Shown here piece by piece: positions 49,880 through 59,776 of a DNA stretch of 64,000 nucleotides. The notes under the pieces were generated by a model that did not search any database, was not told the DNA's origin, and saw only the letters and a list, made by a program, of their open reading frames with translations. The stretch is from an uncultured Eubacterium sp. (GTDB lineage Bacteria > Bacillota > Clostridia > Lachnospirales > Lachnospiraceae), in NCBI GenBank assembly GCA_910577225.1, contig CAJTMV010000002.1:1-64000 (forward strand), given 5' to 3'. Position numbers and translations under genes: made by a program. The first letter of the stretch is position 1. Every line of letters begins with the position of its first letter.

Positions 49880-52024
49880 TTACATCCTGTACTCTGTTAC
49901 AAATTCTGCCGGTGCAAAATCGATCGTCCGCATAAACATATCCACAGACAGACAGACCACCTCTATCGTCTGTCCCAGCTTAAACCGTCTGCCGCCTGTC
50001 TCGCCGACCATTTCATATACGGCTTCGTCATAGTGATAATAATCGTCCGTCAGCGCGGTAACATGAATCATTCCTTCGATCGTATCCGGCAGCTCTACAT
50101 ACATGCCCCACGAGGTAATGCTGGAAATAACTCCCTGAAACGTCTCGCCGATATGCTCTTTCATATACTCCGCTTTTTTCAGCTTGTCTGTCTCACGCTC
50201 TGCCTCGTCTGCCCGCCGTTCCATCTCGCTCGACTGCTTTGCAACTTCTCCCAGTATGGCCTCATAATGCATCTGTCTTTTTTCATTCATCCGCCCGCGC
50301 AGACAGTCTTTGATAATCCGGTGAATCTGCAGATCCGGATAGCGGCGAATCGGAGATGTAAAATGACAGTAATACTGCGTGGCGAGTCCAAAATGTCCCA
50401 GACAGTCTACGGTGTAACTGGCCCGCTTCATCGAGCGCAGCGTCAGCCGGCTGATTAACGCTTCCTGCGGCGTACCTGCGATGTTTCCTAACAGCTTCTG
50501 CAGCTCTTTTGGATGAATATCCTCCCGCAGTCCGTGAATCGTAAGTCCAAAATTCGAAATAAATGCCGCCAGCTTTTTCATTCGCTCCGGATCCGGCGTC
50601 TGGTGCGAACGATACACAAACGGCACCTCCTGCCAGAAAAAGTCCTCCGCTACCGTCTCATTGGCAATGAGCATAAAATCTTCGATCAGATTTGTCGCCG
50701 TATTACGTTCATATGGTTTGATATCGACCGGTTTTCCCTGTGCATCGAGTATGATCTTCGTCTCCGGAAAGTCAAAATCGATCGAACCGCGCCGGATCCG
50801 TTTGCCGCGAAGCAGCGCCGCAAGCTCTTTCATCCGCTCAAACATCGGCACGAACGGCTCATATTCCAGACAAAGCGCTTCGTCGTGCTCTTCCAGAATC
50901 TTTTGAACCGCCGTATAGCTCATCCTGCGGTCTACACGGATAACGGTTTCCGCGATCTCATGATCGATCACTTTTCCGTTTGGATCGATCAGCATGATAC
51001 AGCTTAACGCCAGACGGTCTTCCCCTGCATTCAAAGAACAGATGCCATTCGACAGCTTATGCGGCAGCATCGGAATGACACGGTCTGTCAGATAGACGCT
51101 TGTCCCGCGCTTTTGCGCCTCCACATCAAGGGCGGAATGTTCCTGTACATAGTTGCTCACATCCGCAATGTGTACGCCAAGACGATAATTTTCTCCTTCC
51201 ATCACACAGGAAACGGCATCGTCCAGATCTTTGGCGTCTTCTCCGTCGATCGTTACCATCTGCCAGTCTCTGAGATCCCTGCGCCCCTGCCGGTCTGCCT
51301 CGCTGACTTCCTTTGCCACACGATCCGCCTGACGCAGCAGTTTTTCAGAAAATGCTGTCGGCAGGTTAAAGTCTTTGACAATCGAGAGAATATCGACCCC
51401 CGGATCGTTTTGATGACCCAGAATCTCAATCACTTTTCCTTCCGGCTTTTTGCCCTTTTCTCCGTACCGCGTCAGACTGACGACAACCTTATGTCCGGAT
51501 ACCGCGCCCATGGAGTGCTCTTTGGGAATAAAAATATCCTGTCCGAATTTCTGATTGTCCGGCACGACAAATCCAAACGTCTGGCTGGCTTCGTACGTAC
51601 CTGTCAGCTCTTTGAGTCCATGTGATACAATCCGGACCACCTGCGCTTCCCTGCGCTTTCCGTTTACGCCGGGAAGCGGCTGGATCTGTACCTGATCCAT
51701 ATGAATCGCACCGCCGCGGTTTTCTCCCGCTATAAAATAGTCTTCGTCTTCTCCTTCGACCGTTACAAAGCCAAATCCCCTGGCATTGCTCAGAAAGACG
51801 CCGTACAAAAGATGGCCCTGCGCTTTGGCATATTTTCCCTTTTTGGACACCTCTATTTTGCATTCGTCGATCAATGCATCCAGCACTTCTGCCAGCTCGC
51901 TTCGCTGGCTTTTGGGCACCCCCAGAACCATCGCCATTTCTTTTGCCTTCATCGGGACGTACAATTCGTCGCAGATAAAGGCATAGATCATTTTCTTTCT
52001 GTCTTCCAATAATTTTTTGTCCAT
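49880..52024 (-). CDS. rnr: Ribonuclease R
   Basis: 714 residues. Processive 3'-5' exoribonuclease. N-terminal winged helix (1-65), cold-shock domains (about 70-220), RNB catalytic domain with GEDAKDLDDAVS (metal Asp cluster), and C-terminal S1 domain (TFQGVISSITSWGMYVELPDTIEGMIHV). The order secG-rnr-smpB is conserved in Bacillota and links RNase R to tmRNA-directed decay. Confidence 0.97.
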   Translation of the reverse strand: MDKKLLEDRKKMIYAFICDELYVPMKAKEMAMVLGVPKSQRSELAEVLDALIDECKIEVSKKGKYAKAQGHLLYGVFLSNARGFGFVTVEGEDEDYFIAGENRGGAIHMDQVQIQPLPGVNGKRREAQVVRIVSHGLKELTGTYEASQTFGFVVPDNQKFGQDIFIPKEHSMGAVSGHKVVVSLTRYGEKGKKPEGKVIEILGHQNDPGVDILSIVKDFNLPTAFSEKLLRQADRVAKEVSEADRQGRRDLRDWQMVTIDGEDAKDLDDAVSCVMEGENYRLGVHIADVSNYVQEHSALDVEAQKRGTSVYLTDRVIPMLPHKLSNGICSLNAGEDRLALSCIMLIDPNGKVIDHEIAETVIRVDRRMSYTAVQKILEEHDEALCLEYEPFVPMFERMKELAALLRGKRIRRGSIDFDFPETKIILDAQGKPVDIKPYERNTATNLIEDFMLIANETVAEDFFWQEVPFVYRSHQTPDPERMKKLAAFISNFGLTIHGLREDIHPKELQKLLGNIAGTPQEALISRLTLRSMKRASYTVDCLGHFGLATQYYCHFTSPIRRYPDLQIHRIIKDCLRGRMNEKRQMHYEAILGEVAKQSSEMERRADEAERETDKLKKAEYMKEHIGETFQGVISSITSWGMYVELPDTIEGMIHVTALTDDYYHYDEAVYEMVGETGGRRFKLGQTIEVVCLSVDMFMRTIDFAPAEFVTEYRM

Positions 52025-52078
52025 ATATTTCCCCTGCTATCGTCTGATAAAAAATAACCTTCCTGTTTTCCAAATGAC

Positions 52079-52107
52079 AAAAAAACTGCCGCAATCCGCG
52101 ACAGTTT
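52079..52107 (-). terminator. Terminator or attenuator between secG and rnr
   Basis: On the minus strand AAACTGTCGC, loop, GCGGCAGTTT then T-run; one mismatch in the stem. It could reduce readthrough from secG into rnr. Confidence 0.75.
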
Positions 52108-52117
52108 CATTCGTTCA

Positions 52118-52360
52118 CTAATTAAAGCTCCCAATATTCAGGACAGCTGAAATAACGATAAATAATACAACAAGTACTCTTGTCAGCTTTACAAGCATCC
52201 CTTCCATGGAACGGCCTTTGTTTTTGCCCCAGTAAGTATCTGCCGCACCAGCAATCGCTCCCAGTCCTGCCGACTTTCCTTCCTGCATTAAAATAATAAC
52301 TGTTAACGCGATACATACTATAATAAACAAAACTTCCAAAATGAGCTTCATCGCAGCCAA
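52118..52360 (-). CDS. secG: Preprotein translocase subunit SecG
   Basis: 80 residues from a TTG seven bases after GGAGGTG (an ATG three codons on is the alternative). Two membrane helices around the conserved VIILMQEGKSAGLGAIAGAADTYWGKNKGRSMEGML. Stimulates SecYE translocation. First gene upstream of rnr. Confidence 0.93.
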   Translation of the reverse strand: MAAMKLILEVLFIIVCIALTVIILMQEGKSAGLGAIAGAADTYWGKNKGRSMEGMLVKLTRVLVVLFIVISAVLNIGSFN

Positions 52361-52432
52361 AATTGACACCTCCATCTTGTAATTACTCTGCCTGTCTGAT
52401 TTCTGAAAAGAAACCGACTCACAACTTTTGTT

Positions 52433-52461
52433 ATTGTAGCATAGTCTTCGGGCAAATTCAA
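52433..52461 (-). promoter_or_regulatory. secG promoter
   Basis: TTGAAT (52461-52456), 17-bp spacer, TACAAT (52438-52433) on the minus strand. Confidence 0.75.
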
Positions 52462-52526
52462 TACTTTTTCCATATTTTTTATAGAAATATTACTAAAATA
52501 TTACAGCGGCAAAATTCCCTGCCGGC

Positions 52527-53360
52527 TCACGCCAGATTCATTTTACGAAATTCATAATAAATGCCGTCTTCCCATACGTTTCCGCAGATCGTATCCGCAG
52601 TTTTTTTCAGCTCCTCGCAAGCATTTCCCATCGCGACGCCAATACCTGCCGTCTGCATCATCTCATAGTCGTTCATACTGTCCCCAAAAGCAATCGTATC
52701 TTCCAGGCTGGCATGAAAATAATCGCAGATTATGCGGATTCCTCTGCCCTTATCGATCCCTTTTGGAATAATCTCTCCGTTAAAGCATGTGCTGCTGTCC
52801 GCGTAAGCATGCACGGCATAGACAAACCGGCCGCCCAGATACTTTTTCGTTTTTTCCACCGATGCAAGATCTCTGCTTGTAAAACAGATTTTATACGCGC
52901 CGTTATGCGGATACTGATCATACGTCTGTATCGCAATGCCTGCTTCGATTTCTTTTTGCATACGGATCAGTTCCGAATTGGCAGGATCCGCCGACGCGCT
53001 CTTTAACAGATCTTCCATCTGCGGATCGGTATAAATCCCCTGCGGCGTCTCGATCCTGCAGTACATGCCGTGCGCATGAAAAACAGCAAGGCATTCCTGT
53101 ATGACGGCTTCATCGAGCAGACGGTCAAACAGTACGTGTTCTCCCACCTGTACATGACTGCCTGCGCTTGCAATAATGCCGTCAAATCCCAGTTCTAAAA
53201 TATCCGGTCCGATAATCGGCATATTCCGGCCTGTGCACAAAAATACTTTATGACCGTTGGCGCGGGCGCCGCTTACTGCTTTTTTGACATGCAAAGACGG
53301 CGCTTTCATTTCATGGACCAATGTGCCGTCTATATCTAAAAAAATTAATTTCCTGTTCAT
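52527..53360 (-). CDS. Cof-type HAD phosphatase
   Basis: 277 residues. HAD motifs: FLDIDGTLVHE (I), FLCTGRN (II), Lys in IPKGIDKGRGI (III) and AFGDSMNDYEMM (IV). C2B cap as in sugar-phosphate phosphatases of the Cof/YidA group. Downstream of the PTS gene on the same strand, so perhaps acts on its sugar phosphate; unproven. Confidence 0.93.
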   Translation of the reverse strand: MNRKLIFLDIDGTLVHEMKAPSLHVKKAVSGARANGHKVFLCTGRNMPIIGPDILELGFDGIIASAGSHVQVGEHVLFDRLLDEAVIQECLAVFHAHGMYCRIETPQGIYTDPQMEDLLKSASADPANSELIRMQKEIEAGIAIQTYDQYPHNGAYKICFTSRDLASVEKTKKYLGGRFVYAVHAYADSSTCFNGEIIPKGIDKGRGIRIICDYFHASLEDTIAFGDSMNDYEMMQTAGIGVAMGNACEELKKTADTICGNVWEDGIYYEFRKMNLA

Positions 53361-53428
53361 ATCTATTTACCCTATCCCTTTACAGAAGGAAATTCCCCAT
53401 GGATATCCAATAGCTCCGGAGCCTGAAA

Positions 53429-53463
53429 GCCGGCGTTTTCTCATCCTTTGTGAATACGCCGGC
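53429..53463 (-). terminator. Hairpin after the second PTS gene
   Basis: GCCGGCGT (53429-53436) and ACGCCGGC (53456-53463) with a 19-base loop; only a weak T-run. Confidence 0.4.
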
Positions 53464-53488
53464 CGCTCGCAGGCCCGGAATCTGGCTG

Positions 53489-55459
53489 TTACTGCTTATG
53501 AATCACAGCGGCTACACGATTCGTGTCAACGGCGCCCGGTGCAGAGATTTCCAGTCTGCGGTCCTCTGGCAGATCTGTGAAAATCATCGGAATTACCGTA
53601 TCGTATCCTGCCTTCTTAATCTGTTCCTTGTCGAAGGAGATCAGCAGCTGCCCCTGTTTTACGACATCTCCTTCCCCGACATGCGCGTGAAAATATTTTC
53701 CCTGCAGATTGACGGTATCGACTCCGATATGTATCAAAATCTCTGTACCGCAGACGCTCTCAAAGCAGATGGCGTGTCTGGTGTCAAAAACGTTTCGGAC
53801 GGTTCCGTCTGCCGGCGCGTATACATGCCCTGTGTCCGGAATCACTGCGACGCCGTCTCCCAGTACTTTGTTGGCAAACGTCTCATCTTTTACTTCCTCC
53901 ATACGGATCATCTGTCCCTGCGCATATCCGAAAAACGATTCCTGCCGCGGTATTTCCACTGGCTGCTGTGCTTCCTGTACAGCCGCGTCTTCGATTGAGG
54001 CGTCTGCTTCTGCCTCCTGACCGGACGCCTGACTCTGGGACGGTTCCTCCGTCGCCTGGTCCATAAACTTTCCAAGAATGAGCGTCATAATAAAGCCGCC
54101 GGCAATCGCCACGCCGTGTGCGATGACATAATTGACATATCCGTTTCCCGCAGGATCCGCCAGTGCGATTCCAGGTACAACCGTTGTTCCAAAGCCGACA
54201 GCCGCAAGATTTGTCAGATAGACAACCACGCCGCCAAAAGCTCCGCCGATACATCCTCCGATAATCGGGAAACGGTATCTTAAGTTAATACCAAATAACG
54301 CCGGTTCTGTAATTCCAAATAATACGGAAATAAAACTTGGGATACACAGCTCTCTGACTTTCATATTTTTTCTGTGTCTTACCATGTAGGCCAGTACCGC
54401 GCCGCCCTGTGCAATAATCGCAACCGACATCAGCGGATTAATAAAGTTTCTGCCCGTATCTGCCAGAAGCTGCGCTTCGATTGCTCCAAAAATATGGTGC
54501 AGACCAGTAATTACAACAAGCTGCTGCAAACCGGAGAATACGGCGTAGCCGAATACGCCAAGGTTTTGCGTCATCCATACGAGCGCGTTCGTGATTCCGG
54601 AAGAGAGTCCGCGTCCGGCAGGCCCGATCAGTGTGAATAACAGCAGCGCGCCTGTCAGCGTCGTCAGCAGCGGAGATACCAAAAGACGAATCACTTCCGG
54701 CACCTTTTTTTCAAAGAACTGATCCAGCTTTGCTGTAACAAAGCCCATCAGTAACGCTACGATAATGCCGCCCTGAAACCCGACCAGATCGACACCCAGT
54801 CCGAAAATATGCAGCGTCGTAACTTCCACGGTGCCCTGTGCAGCGGCATAGGCATCGGCCAGACTGTTGCTCAGCATAATACAGCCGATTACGATACCAA
54901 GTATCGGCCTGCCGCCAAACCGTTTGCACGCGCTATAGGCAACTGCCAGAGGCAGGAACCCGAAGATAGCTCCGGATGAAATATTAATCAGACGATTGAT
55001 GCCATACAGCGTATCATTTTCCCTGACAATCTCAAAGTTGCCAAGCACACCGGACAGTCCGGTTAACAGTGCCGCCGCAAGAATCCCCGGCATAATGTCC
55101 ACAAATACGTCCGATAACGCCTTGATGATTCTCTGCAGCGGATTCATTTTTTTACTTGCTACCGTTTTTAAATCGCTCAGGCTCATATTTTTCATATTGT
55201 TGTGTTCCGCAAACACTTCGTACACATCGTTTACGAGTCCTGCGCCAAAAATAATCTGCACCTGATCGCCGGCTACAAACACGCCCTTTGCAAGATCGAC
55301 GTTTTCCATCGCCTTTAAATCCGCCTGATCGTTATCTTTTAAAACAATACGCAGTCTGGTCGCGCAATGCGCCACTCCCTGAATATTTTCCCTGCCGCCA
55401 GCCAGTCTGGTAAGCTCTATGGATATTTTTTCATATCTCTGCCTTTTATTCGCATCCAT
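53489..55459 (-). CDS. PTS beta-glucoside transporter, EIIBCA fusion (second copy)
   Basis: 656 residues from the ATG behind GGAGGAATGTGAA. EIIB Cys32 in GVAHCATRLRIVL, EIIC with about 10 helices and GITEPALFGINLRYRFP, a polar linker (SQASGQEAEADASIEDAAVQEA), then EIIA with the His in EILIHIGVDTVNLQG. No LicT or RAT is seen here, unlike the first PTS; a divergent AraC gene is the likely regulator. Phosphoglucosidase is not adjacent. Confidence 0.94.
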   Translation of the reverse strand: MDANKRQRYEKISIELTRLAGGRENIQGVAHCATRLRIVLKDNDQADLKAMENVDLAKGVFVAGDQVQIIFGAGLVNDVYEVFAEHNNMKNMSLSDLKTVASKKMNPLQRIIKALSDVFVDIMPGILAAALLTGLSGVLGNFEIVRENDTLYGINRLINISSGAIFGFLPLAVAYSACKRFGGRPILGIVIGCIMLSNSLADAYAAAQGTVEVTTLHIFGLGVDLVGFQGGIIVALLMGFVTAKLDQFFEKKVPEVIRLLVSPLLTTLTGALLLFTLIGPAGRGLSSGITNALVWMTQNLGVFGYAVFSGLQQLVVITGLHHIFGAIEAQLLADTGRNFINPLMSVAIIAQGGAVLAYMVRHRKNMKVRELCIPSFISVLFGITEPALFGINLRYRFPIIGGCIGGAFGGVVVYLTNLAAVGFGTTVVPGIALADPAGNGYVNYVIAHGVAIAGGFIMTLILGKFMDQATEEPSQSQASGQEAEADASIEDAAVQEAQQPVEIPRQESFFGYAQGQMIRMEEVKDETFANKVLGDGVAVIPDTGHVYAPADGTVRNVFDTRHAICFESVCGTEILIHIGVDTVNLQGKYFHAHVGEGDVVKQGQLLISFDKEQIKKAGYDTVIPMIFTDLPEDRRLEISAPGAVDTNRVAAVIHKQ

Positions 55460-55686
55460 TTCACATTCCTCCATTTTCTTTATTTTGAGGCTTTCTTTCC
55501 AGTCACTGCGGCCACAGTTCGTTTGTTATAATACTTTGTTATTGATACTTCTGGTATCTGGTGCTAACGTGTTTCCGCCTCTTGTATCTACTATTATATC
55601 GTGTTATGATGAAATGTATATGGACATTTGTGACTTCCATATTGATCTTTATGACTTGCTGCCATATCTCGGAAAGGAATGATTTT

Positions 55687-56508
55687 ATGCTGGATTATAA
55701 CTTCTCTAACGATTTTTACCGAAACATCGACGCGATGATTTATACCTGCGGTTATGAGAACTGTGCGCCCGGACACAGCTATGGCCCGATTTTGCGCAAT
55801 GGATATCTGATTCACTATGTACTAAACGGTTCCGGTATTTATAAGGCCAGAGGAAAACTGTTTCGGCTGAAAAAAGGAGACGCTTTTTTAATCTGTCCCG
55901 GAGAACTGATTTATTATGAAGCAGATCTGCATACGCCATGGACCTATACCTGGATTGGCATGCAGGGGATTAAAATCAAAGGCTATCTGGACCGAACCTC
56001 TCTGCCAAAGCTGCTGTGCGTTCCCTTCGGGCAGGATGAGGCGCTGCGGCGGTGCCATGAAAAAATGGCGGAGGCAGACCAGCTTTCCAAAAACCGTGAT
56101 CTTCGAATGAACAGTATTTTATATGAATATCTGTTTCTTCTGGCAGACCGGTTTCCAAACGAACAGTATACGCCGCTGGAGGAAAAGAAAAATGCTGCAG
56201 AAGAAGCGCTGCGATATATCGAAGATCACTACTGCGACCAGGTGACCATTGCGGATATCGCAGACCATCTGGGTCTGAACCGCTCCTATCTGCATCGGCT
56301 GTTCAAATCGTTTACCGGCGTATCCATGCAAAGTTATCTGCTGGATTATCGGATGCGGCAGGCATGTATTCTGCTAAAGACGACCTCTTTGTCGGTTCGA
56401 GCCATCGCCCATTCCGTCAGCTATATCGATCCTTTGTATTTTTCAAGAATCTTTCGGCAAAAAATGGGCGTCAGTCCCGTCGAATACCGCAAATCTGCTA
56501 CCAGCTGA
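55687..56508 (+). CDS. AraC family regulator, divergent from PTS
   Basis: 273 residues from the ATG behind AAAGGAATGATTTT; the longer frame upstream is AT-rich and hydrophobic. Cupin domain (YVLNGSGIYKARGKLFRLKKGDAFLICPGELIYYEADLHTPWTYTWIGMQG), C-terminal HTH pair (VTIADIADHLGLNRSYLHRLFKSFTG, VRAIAHSVSYIDPLYFSRIFRQKMGVSPVEYR). Likely activates the divergent PTS. Its 3' end overlaps that of the next, convergent gene by 11 bases. Confidence 0.9.
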   Translation: MLDYNFSNDFYRNIDAMIYTCGYENCAPGHSYGPILRNGYLIHYVLNGSGIYKARGKLFRLKKGDAFLICPGELIYYEADLHTPWTYTWIGMQGIKIKGYLDRTSLPKLLCVPFGQDEALRRCHEKMAEADQLSKNRDLRMNSILYEYLFLLADRFPNEQYTPLEEKKNAAEEALRYIEDHYCDQVTIADIADHLGLNRSYLHRLFKSFTGVSMQSYLLDYRMRQACILLKTTSLSVRAIAHSVSYIDPLYFSRIFRQKMGVSPVEYRKSATS

Positions 56509-58885
56509 GCAATACCCGGATCGCGCACATATAATAATAAATGACTCTCAGCGGCACATGACGCAGCAGCTGTTCGTGCTTTGACGAAAATTCTCTGTTT
56601 TGCACGGCCAGCCAGCCTGCCAGTCTGTGGTTCCACCGCTGTCCCCGGTATTTAAACGTTAAAGCACGCGCCTGGCTTCGCAGCGCCTGCTCTGCGGTCA
56701 GGGGGCGTGTGTAAATCTCGCCCTGTGCCTGCGCGCGCAGCAGCATCCGGTATGCGTTTTTGCTGCGGATGATGCAGCCGGTATACTTCACGGTATCTTT
56801 TTTCACTTCCCGCAGCCACACATCGCCAAAACTAATATCCGCACACGCTGCGAACTGATCTTTGCACTGCAGACAGCCGCGCTGCACAAAAAAGTATGCG
56901 TTTTTATACGCACAGACCGATCTGGTATAGGAAAACTCTTTCTCGCTGCCGTCTTCATACAAGACGCCGGATCTGCCGCGCCAGTGTCCCCTGCGATAAT
57001 ACAGACGCTTTGCACCCTGTCTGGAAATTTTTAGTTTGTCAAGCGCGCACTCTGTCAGTTTTACATCGTGCGCTCCGCTGCAGAAAAGACCGATTTTCAG
57101 CACTATCTTTTTCCGCAGCTCTTCTTCCCGCTCCAGCAGCTGACAAAACGCCCGCATCATGCACGGCGTCAGTACGACGGCCAGCCTGCCGTCAAACGCC
57201 CGCAGATCGTCCAGATGCGCAAGCATCGGAATGCTCATATAGACGCTGGACGAAGCCTCGCAGATCTGCTGTACCGATTGCGCGATGCCTGTCTGATACG
57301 TCAGCCTGCCGTCCTTTGTAAACGCCGTCCGCACGACCCATGCCCCGTCGATCTCCCCATTTTTCAAAAGACTGCACAGCAAAGCCGTCACCATCCCTCC
57401 GGAAGCCGCATTCTGGCGAATACCGGCGTCTGCCGCATATCCCATCCGGCAGGACAGATAGTTTCCCATATAACGCTGGGGCGCATCCAGATCGATGACA
57501 TGATTCATATATCTTTTGCGCTTCAAACTTCCTGAATTTCCATTGCTCCGGTCTGTTTTTCTCTGTTTTTCTTTGCCCTGATCTGCTTTGATCTGATCCA
57601 GAATTTTTACAATATGGCGAATATTTTTCTCCGAGCTTTTTTGTACGGCAGGCAGTTTTTCTTTGATTTTACGCCGAATTTCCTGCTGATGCGCCAAAAA
57701 CTCCTCAAAGCTGCGCTTAAGCTGCTCCGTACTCAGGCTGGAATAATCGGCCGCATAGGAGCCCAGCCCAAACTGCTCCATCACTTCCTGATATTTATGA
57801 CTCCATCCGATCATCAGAACCGGCACCTGTTCGGTCAGCGCGAATACCATTGCATGAAAACGGGACGCGATTAAAAAATCGCTCTGTCTGATATACGCGC
57901 GGATTTCCTCTGCATCCATCTCTCTGCGTTCCCAGACCAGCTTTGCCTCAAAGCCGTCAGGGTATTTTTGCTTTCCGCGCTTTTTGAGTTTCTCATATTC
58001 CCGCATCACCGCATCGCCTGTCATCAGGTCATTATTGCGCGGATGTCTGGAATGCATACGCGCCGCATTTGCAAACAGCCAGACCGCATAACCCTGTCCC
58101 AGCAAATAGTCGATAAATTCCGCCATAATCCGACTGTATGCGATTCCCGCTTTCTGGCATCTTCGCGCGACGACAGAGCTTACAGATACCGCTGCCAGAC
58201 GCGTAAGCCCCGCTTTTTTACAGACGTCCTCCGCCCGTTGTTCCAGTAAAGGCGCAGGCGGCATCGTAAACGCGCCGTCCGCATATAACCTCGCCTGTTT
58301 CTGCATACCGATGGCATGCAGATGCTCATACGTAAACCGCCCGCGCGCAACGATCAGTTTCATTTTTGATAACACACACTTTGCCAGAAACCGGTTGTAT
58401 CCATTGCAAAAAGGTCCCAGCGCCTGCGAATATTTTACGACCGGCACGCCCATCAGCATCGGCACCGCGGCGCATGCGAACGCATACGTGTTCATCATCC
58501 ATCCGCGGCTGTCTGAAAAAGCAATCCCCGCTTCATCGATCACCAGATCGGTATTCCGATACGCTTGTAATATTTTATTGTGCAGCAAAACCTTTTGAAA
58601 CGGCGGACACCATCCGCACATTTTATACAAAACAGCGCATGGAAACGCCAAAAACATCAGTGGAAAAGGCTGCGTGGCAACGACCGTCACAAATCGATGC
58701 GGACACTGCACACGGTCCTGCGCCGGATAAACGCTCATCAGATAAATACCAAGACGGCTGCCATACTTTTCTTTCAGCTGGCTGATCGAACTTTGCAGCA
58801 TAGCCGCCGCTCCCTTATTTCCACTATAGCTTGCCGCTGTAATCGCGATCTTTACTTCATGTTTGCTGTCTGACTGTCGATTCAT
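56498..58885 (-). CDS. Polysaccharide pyruvyl transferase fused to FrhB-like domain
   Basis: 795 residues from the ATG behind GGAGAGTGGAAAA. Residues about 10-400: polysaccharide pyruvyl transferase (CsaB/WcaK type) with ITAASYSGNKGAAAMLQSSI, LVIDEAGIAFSD, and DFLIASRFHAMVFALTEQVPVLMIGWSHK. After a basic linker, residues about 460-790 match coenzyme F420 hydrogenase/dehydrogenase beta subunit C-terminal proteins: AASGGMVTALLCSLLKNGEIDGAWVV, KIGLFCSGAHD, and Cys clusters (QRGCLQCKDQFAACADISFGDVW). These are often separate neighbouring genes in exopolysaccharide loci; here they are one protein. Likely adds ketal pyruvate to a surface glycan. Confidence 0.87.
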   Translation of the reverse strand: MNRQSDSKHEVKIAITAASYSGNKGAAAMLQSSISQLKEKYGSRLGIYLMSVYPAQDRVQCPHRFVTVVATQPFPLMFLAFPCAVLYKMCGWCPPFQKVLLHNKILQAYRNTDLVIDEAGIAFSDSRGWMMNTYAFACAAVPMLMGVPVVKYSQALGPFCNGYNRFLAKCVLSKMKLIVARGRFTYEHLHAIGMQKQARLYADGAFTMPPAPLLEQRAEDVCKKAGLTRLAAVSVSSVVARRCQKAGIAYSRIMAEFIDYLLGQGYAVWLFANAARMHSRHPRNNDLMTGDAVMREYEKLKKRGKQKYPDGFEAKLVWERREMDAEEIRAYIRQSDFLIASRFHAMVFALTEQVPVLMIGWSHKYQEVMEQFGLGSYAADYSSLSTEQLKRSFEEFLAHQQEIRRKIKEKLPAVQKSSEKNIRHIVKILDQIKADQGKEKQRKTDRSNGNSGSLKRKRYMNHVIDLDAPQRYMGNYLSCRMGYAADAGIRQNAASGGMVTALLCSLLKNGEIDGAWVVRTAFTKDGRLTYQTGIAQSVQQICEASSSVYMSIPMLAHLDDLRAFDGRLAVVLTPCMMRAFCQLLEREEELRKKIVLKIGLFCSGAHDVKLTECALDKLKISRQGAKRLYYRRGHWRGRSGVLYEDGSEKEFSYTRSVCAYKNAYFFVQRGCLQCKDQFAACADISFGDVWLREVKKDTVKYTGCIIRSKNAYRMLLRAQAQGEIYTRPLTAEQALRSQARALTFKYRGQRWNHRLAGWLAVQNREFSSKHEQLLRHVPLRVIYYYMCAIRVLLSW

Positions 58886-59019
58886 TTTTCCACTCTCCAA
58901 TATTGATTCGTATCACCGGATCCATATCTGCCTGCGATATCAAATTTGTATGCAACAAAATCCGGAAAAACTGCCACTGTATCTATAACCATATCATTTT
59001 TGTAAAAAAGGAGGCGCCC

Positions 59020-59742
59020 ATGAAACACACACTTTTCAAACGATACCTGCTACTGCTTACCTGTACGGTCATCGGCCTGACTCCGGCTGACAACCGCACT
59101 GCCATCATCCGTCGTCCTGTCGTTTTGCATGCAAAAGCTGATGATTCCAAAGAATATAAACGTATGTTTGTATTTCAGGGCAGACTGTATACGGATACCG
59201 GCGAAATTTCCACGGCAGGCCGATGCGGCGTTATGGACGGACGTATCCGCACAAGCGTCTCTTCCAGACGGATTCCGACAAAAGAACTGCAGTCTAATTT
59301 TGGAAAAGGTTACGATGTGCAGATTGGAAACCGCAACCGTATGGAAGTATGCATCGACGACACCTGGCATATTTTCGCCTGGCATGAAAACGATCTGGAC
59401 GGCGTATCGATCAGAGTCAGACGCAGCAGCGCAAAGTCCGCCGTACTCGTTATTAAAAACACATCCAGACAGGAGGTGTTCTGGGGAGACGACTTTCTTT
59501 TAGAAAAAAAGTCTTTCCGGACAGGCGAATGGCATCCCGTGCCTTCCAAAGCAAACATTGCCTTTCATGACGTCGCATATCTAAGCGATCGTACTGCTGC
59601 TACATGGAAAGCAGATTTTCGCTCTGCATACGGAACCTTAAAGCCCGGCACTTATCGTATCATCAAACAGTTTGGATGCCGCACCGGCCAGACACAGCCC
59701 GAATACCATACGCTTTTCGCAAAGTTTCGAATCGACCCGTAA
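59020..59742 (+). CDS. Exported protein with Ig-like domain
   Basis: 240 residues from the ATG behind AAAAGGAGGCGCCC. Signal peptide FKRYLLLLTCTVIGLTPA; not an obvious lipoprotein. The C-terminal half (SIRVRRSSAKSAVLVIKNTSRQEVFWGDDFLLEKKS.., GTLKPGTYRIIKQFG) resembles the Ig-like domain of Bacillota surface proteins. Function unknown. Confidence 0.75.
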   Translation: MKHTLFKRYLLLLTCTVIGLTPADNRTAIIRRPVVLHAKADDSKEYKRMFVFQGRLYTDTGEISTAGRCGVMDGRIRTSVSSRRIPTKELQSNFGKGYDVQIGNRNRMEVCIDDTWHIFAWHENDLDGVSIRVRRSSAKSAVLVIKNTSRQEVFWGDDFLLEKKSFRTGEWHPVPSKANIAFHDVAYLSDRTAATWKADFRSAYGTLKPGTYRIIKQFGCRTGQTQPEYHTLFAKFRIDP

Positions 59743-59776
59743 CGCGTATCCAAAGGTGTCACGCGCTGTCTGAGCG

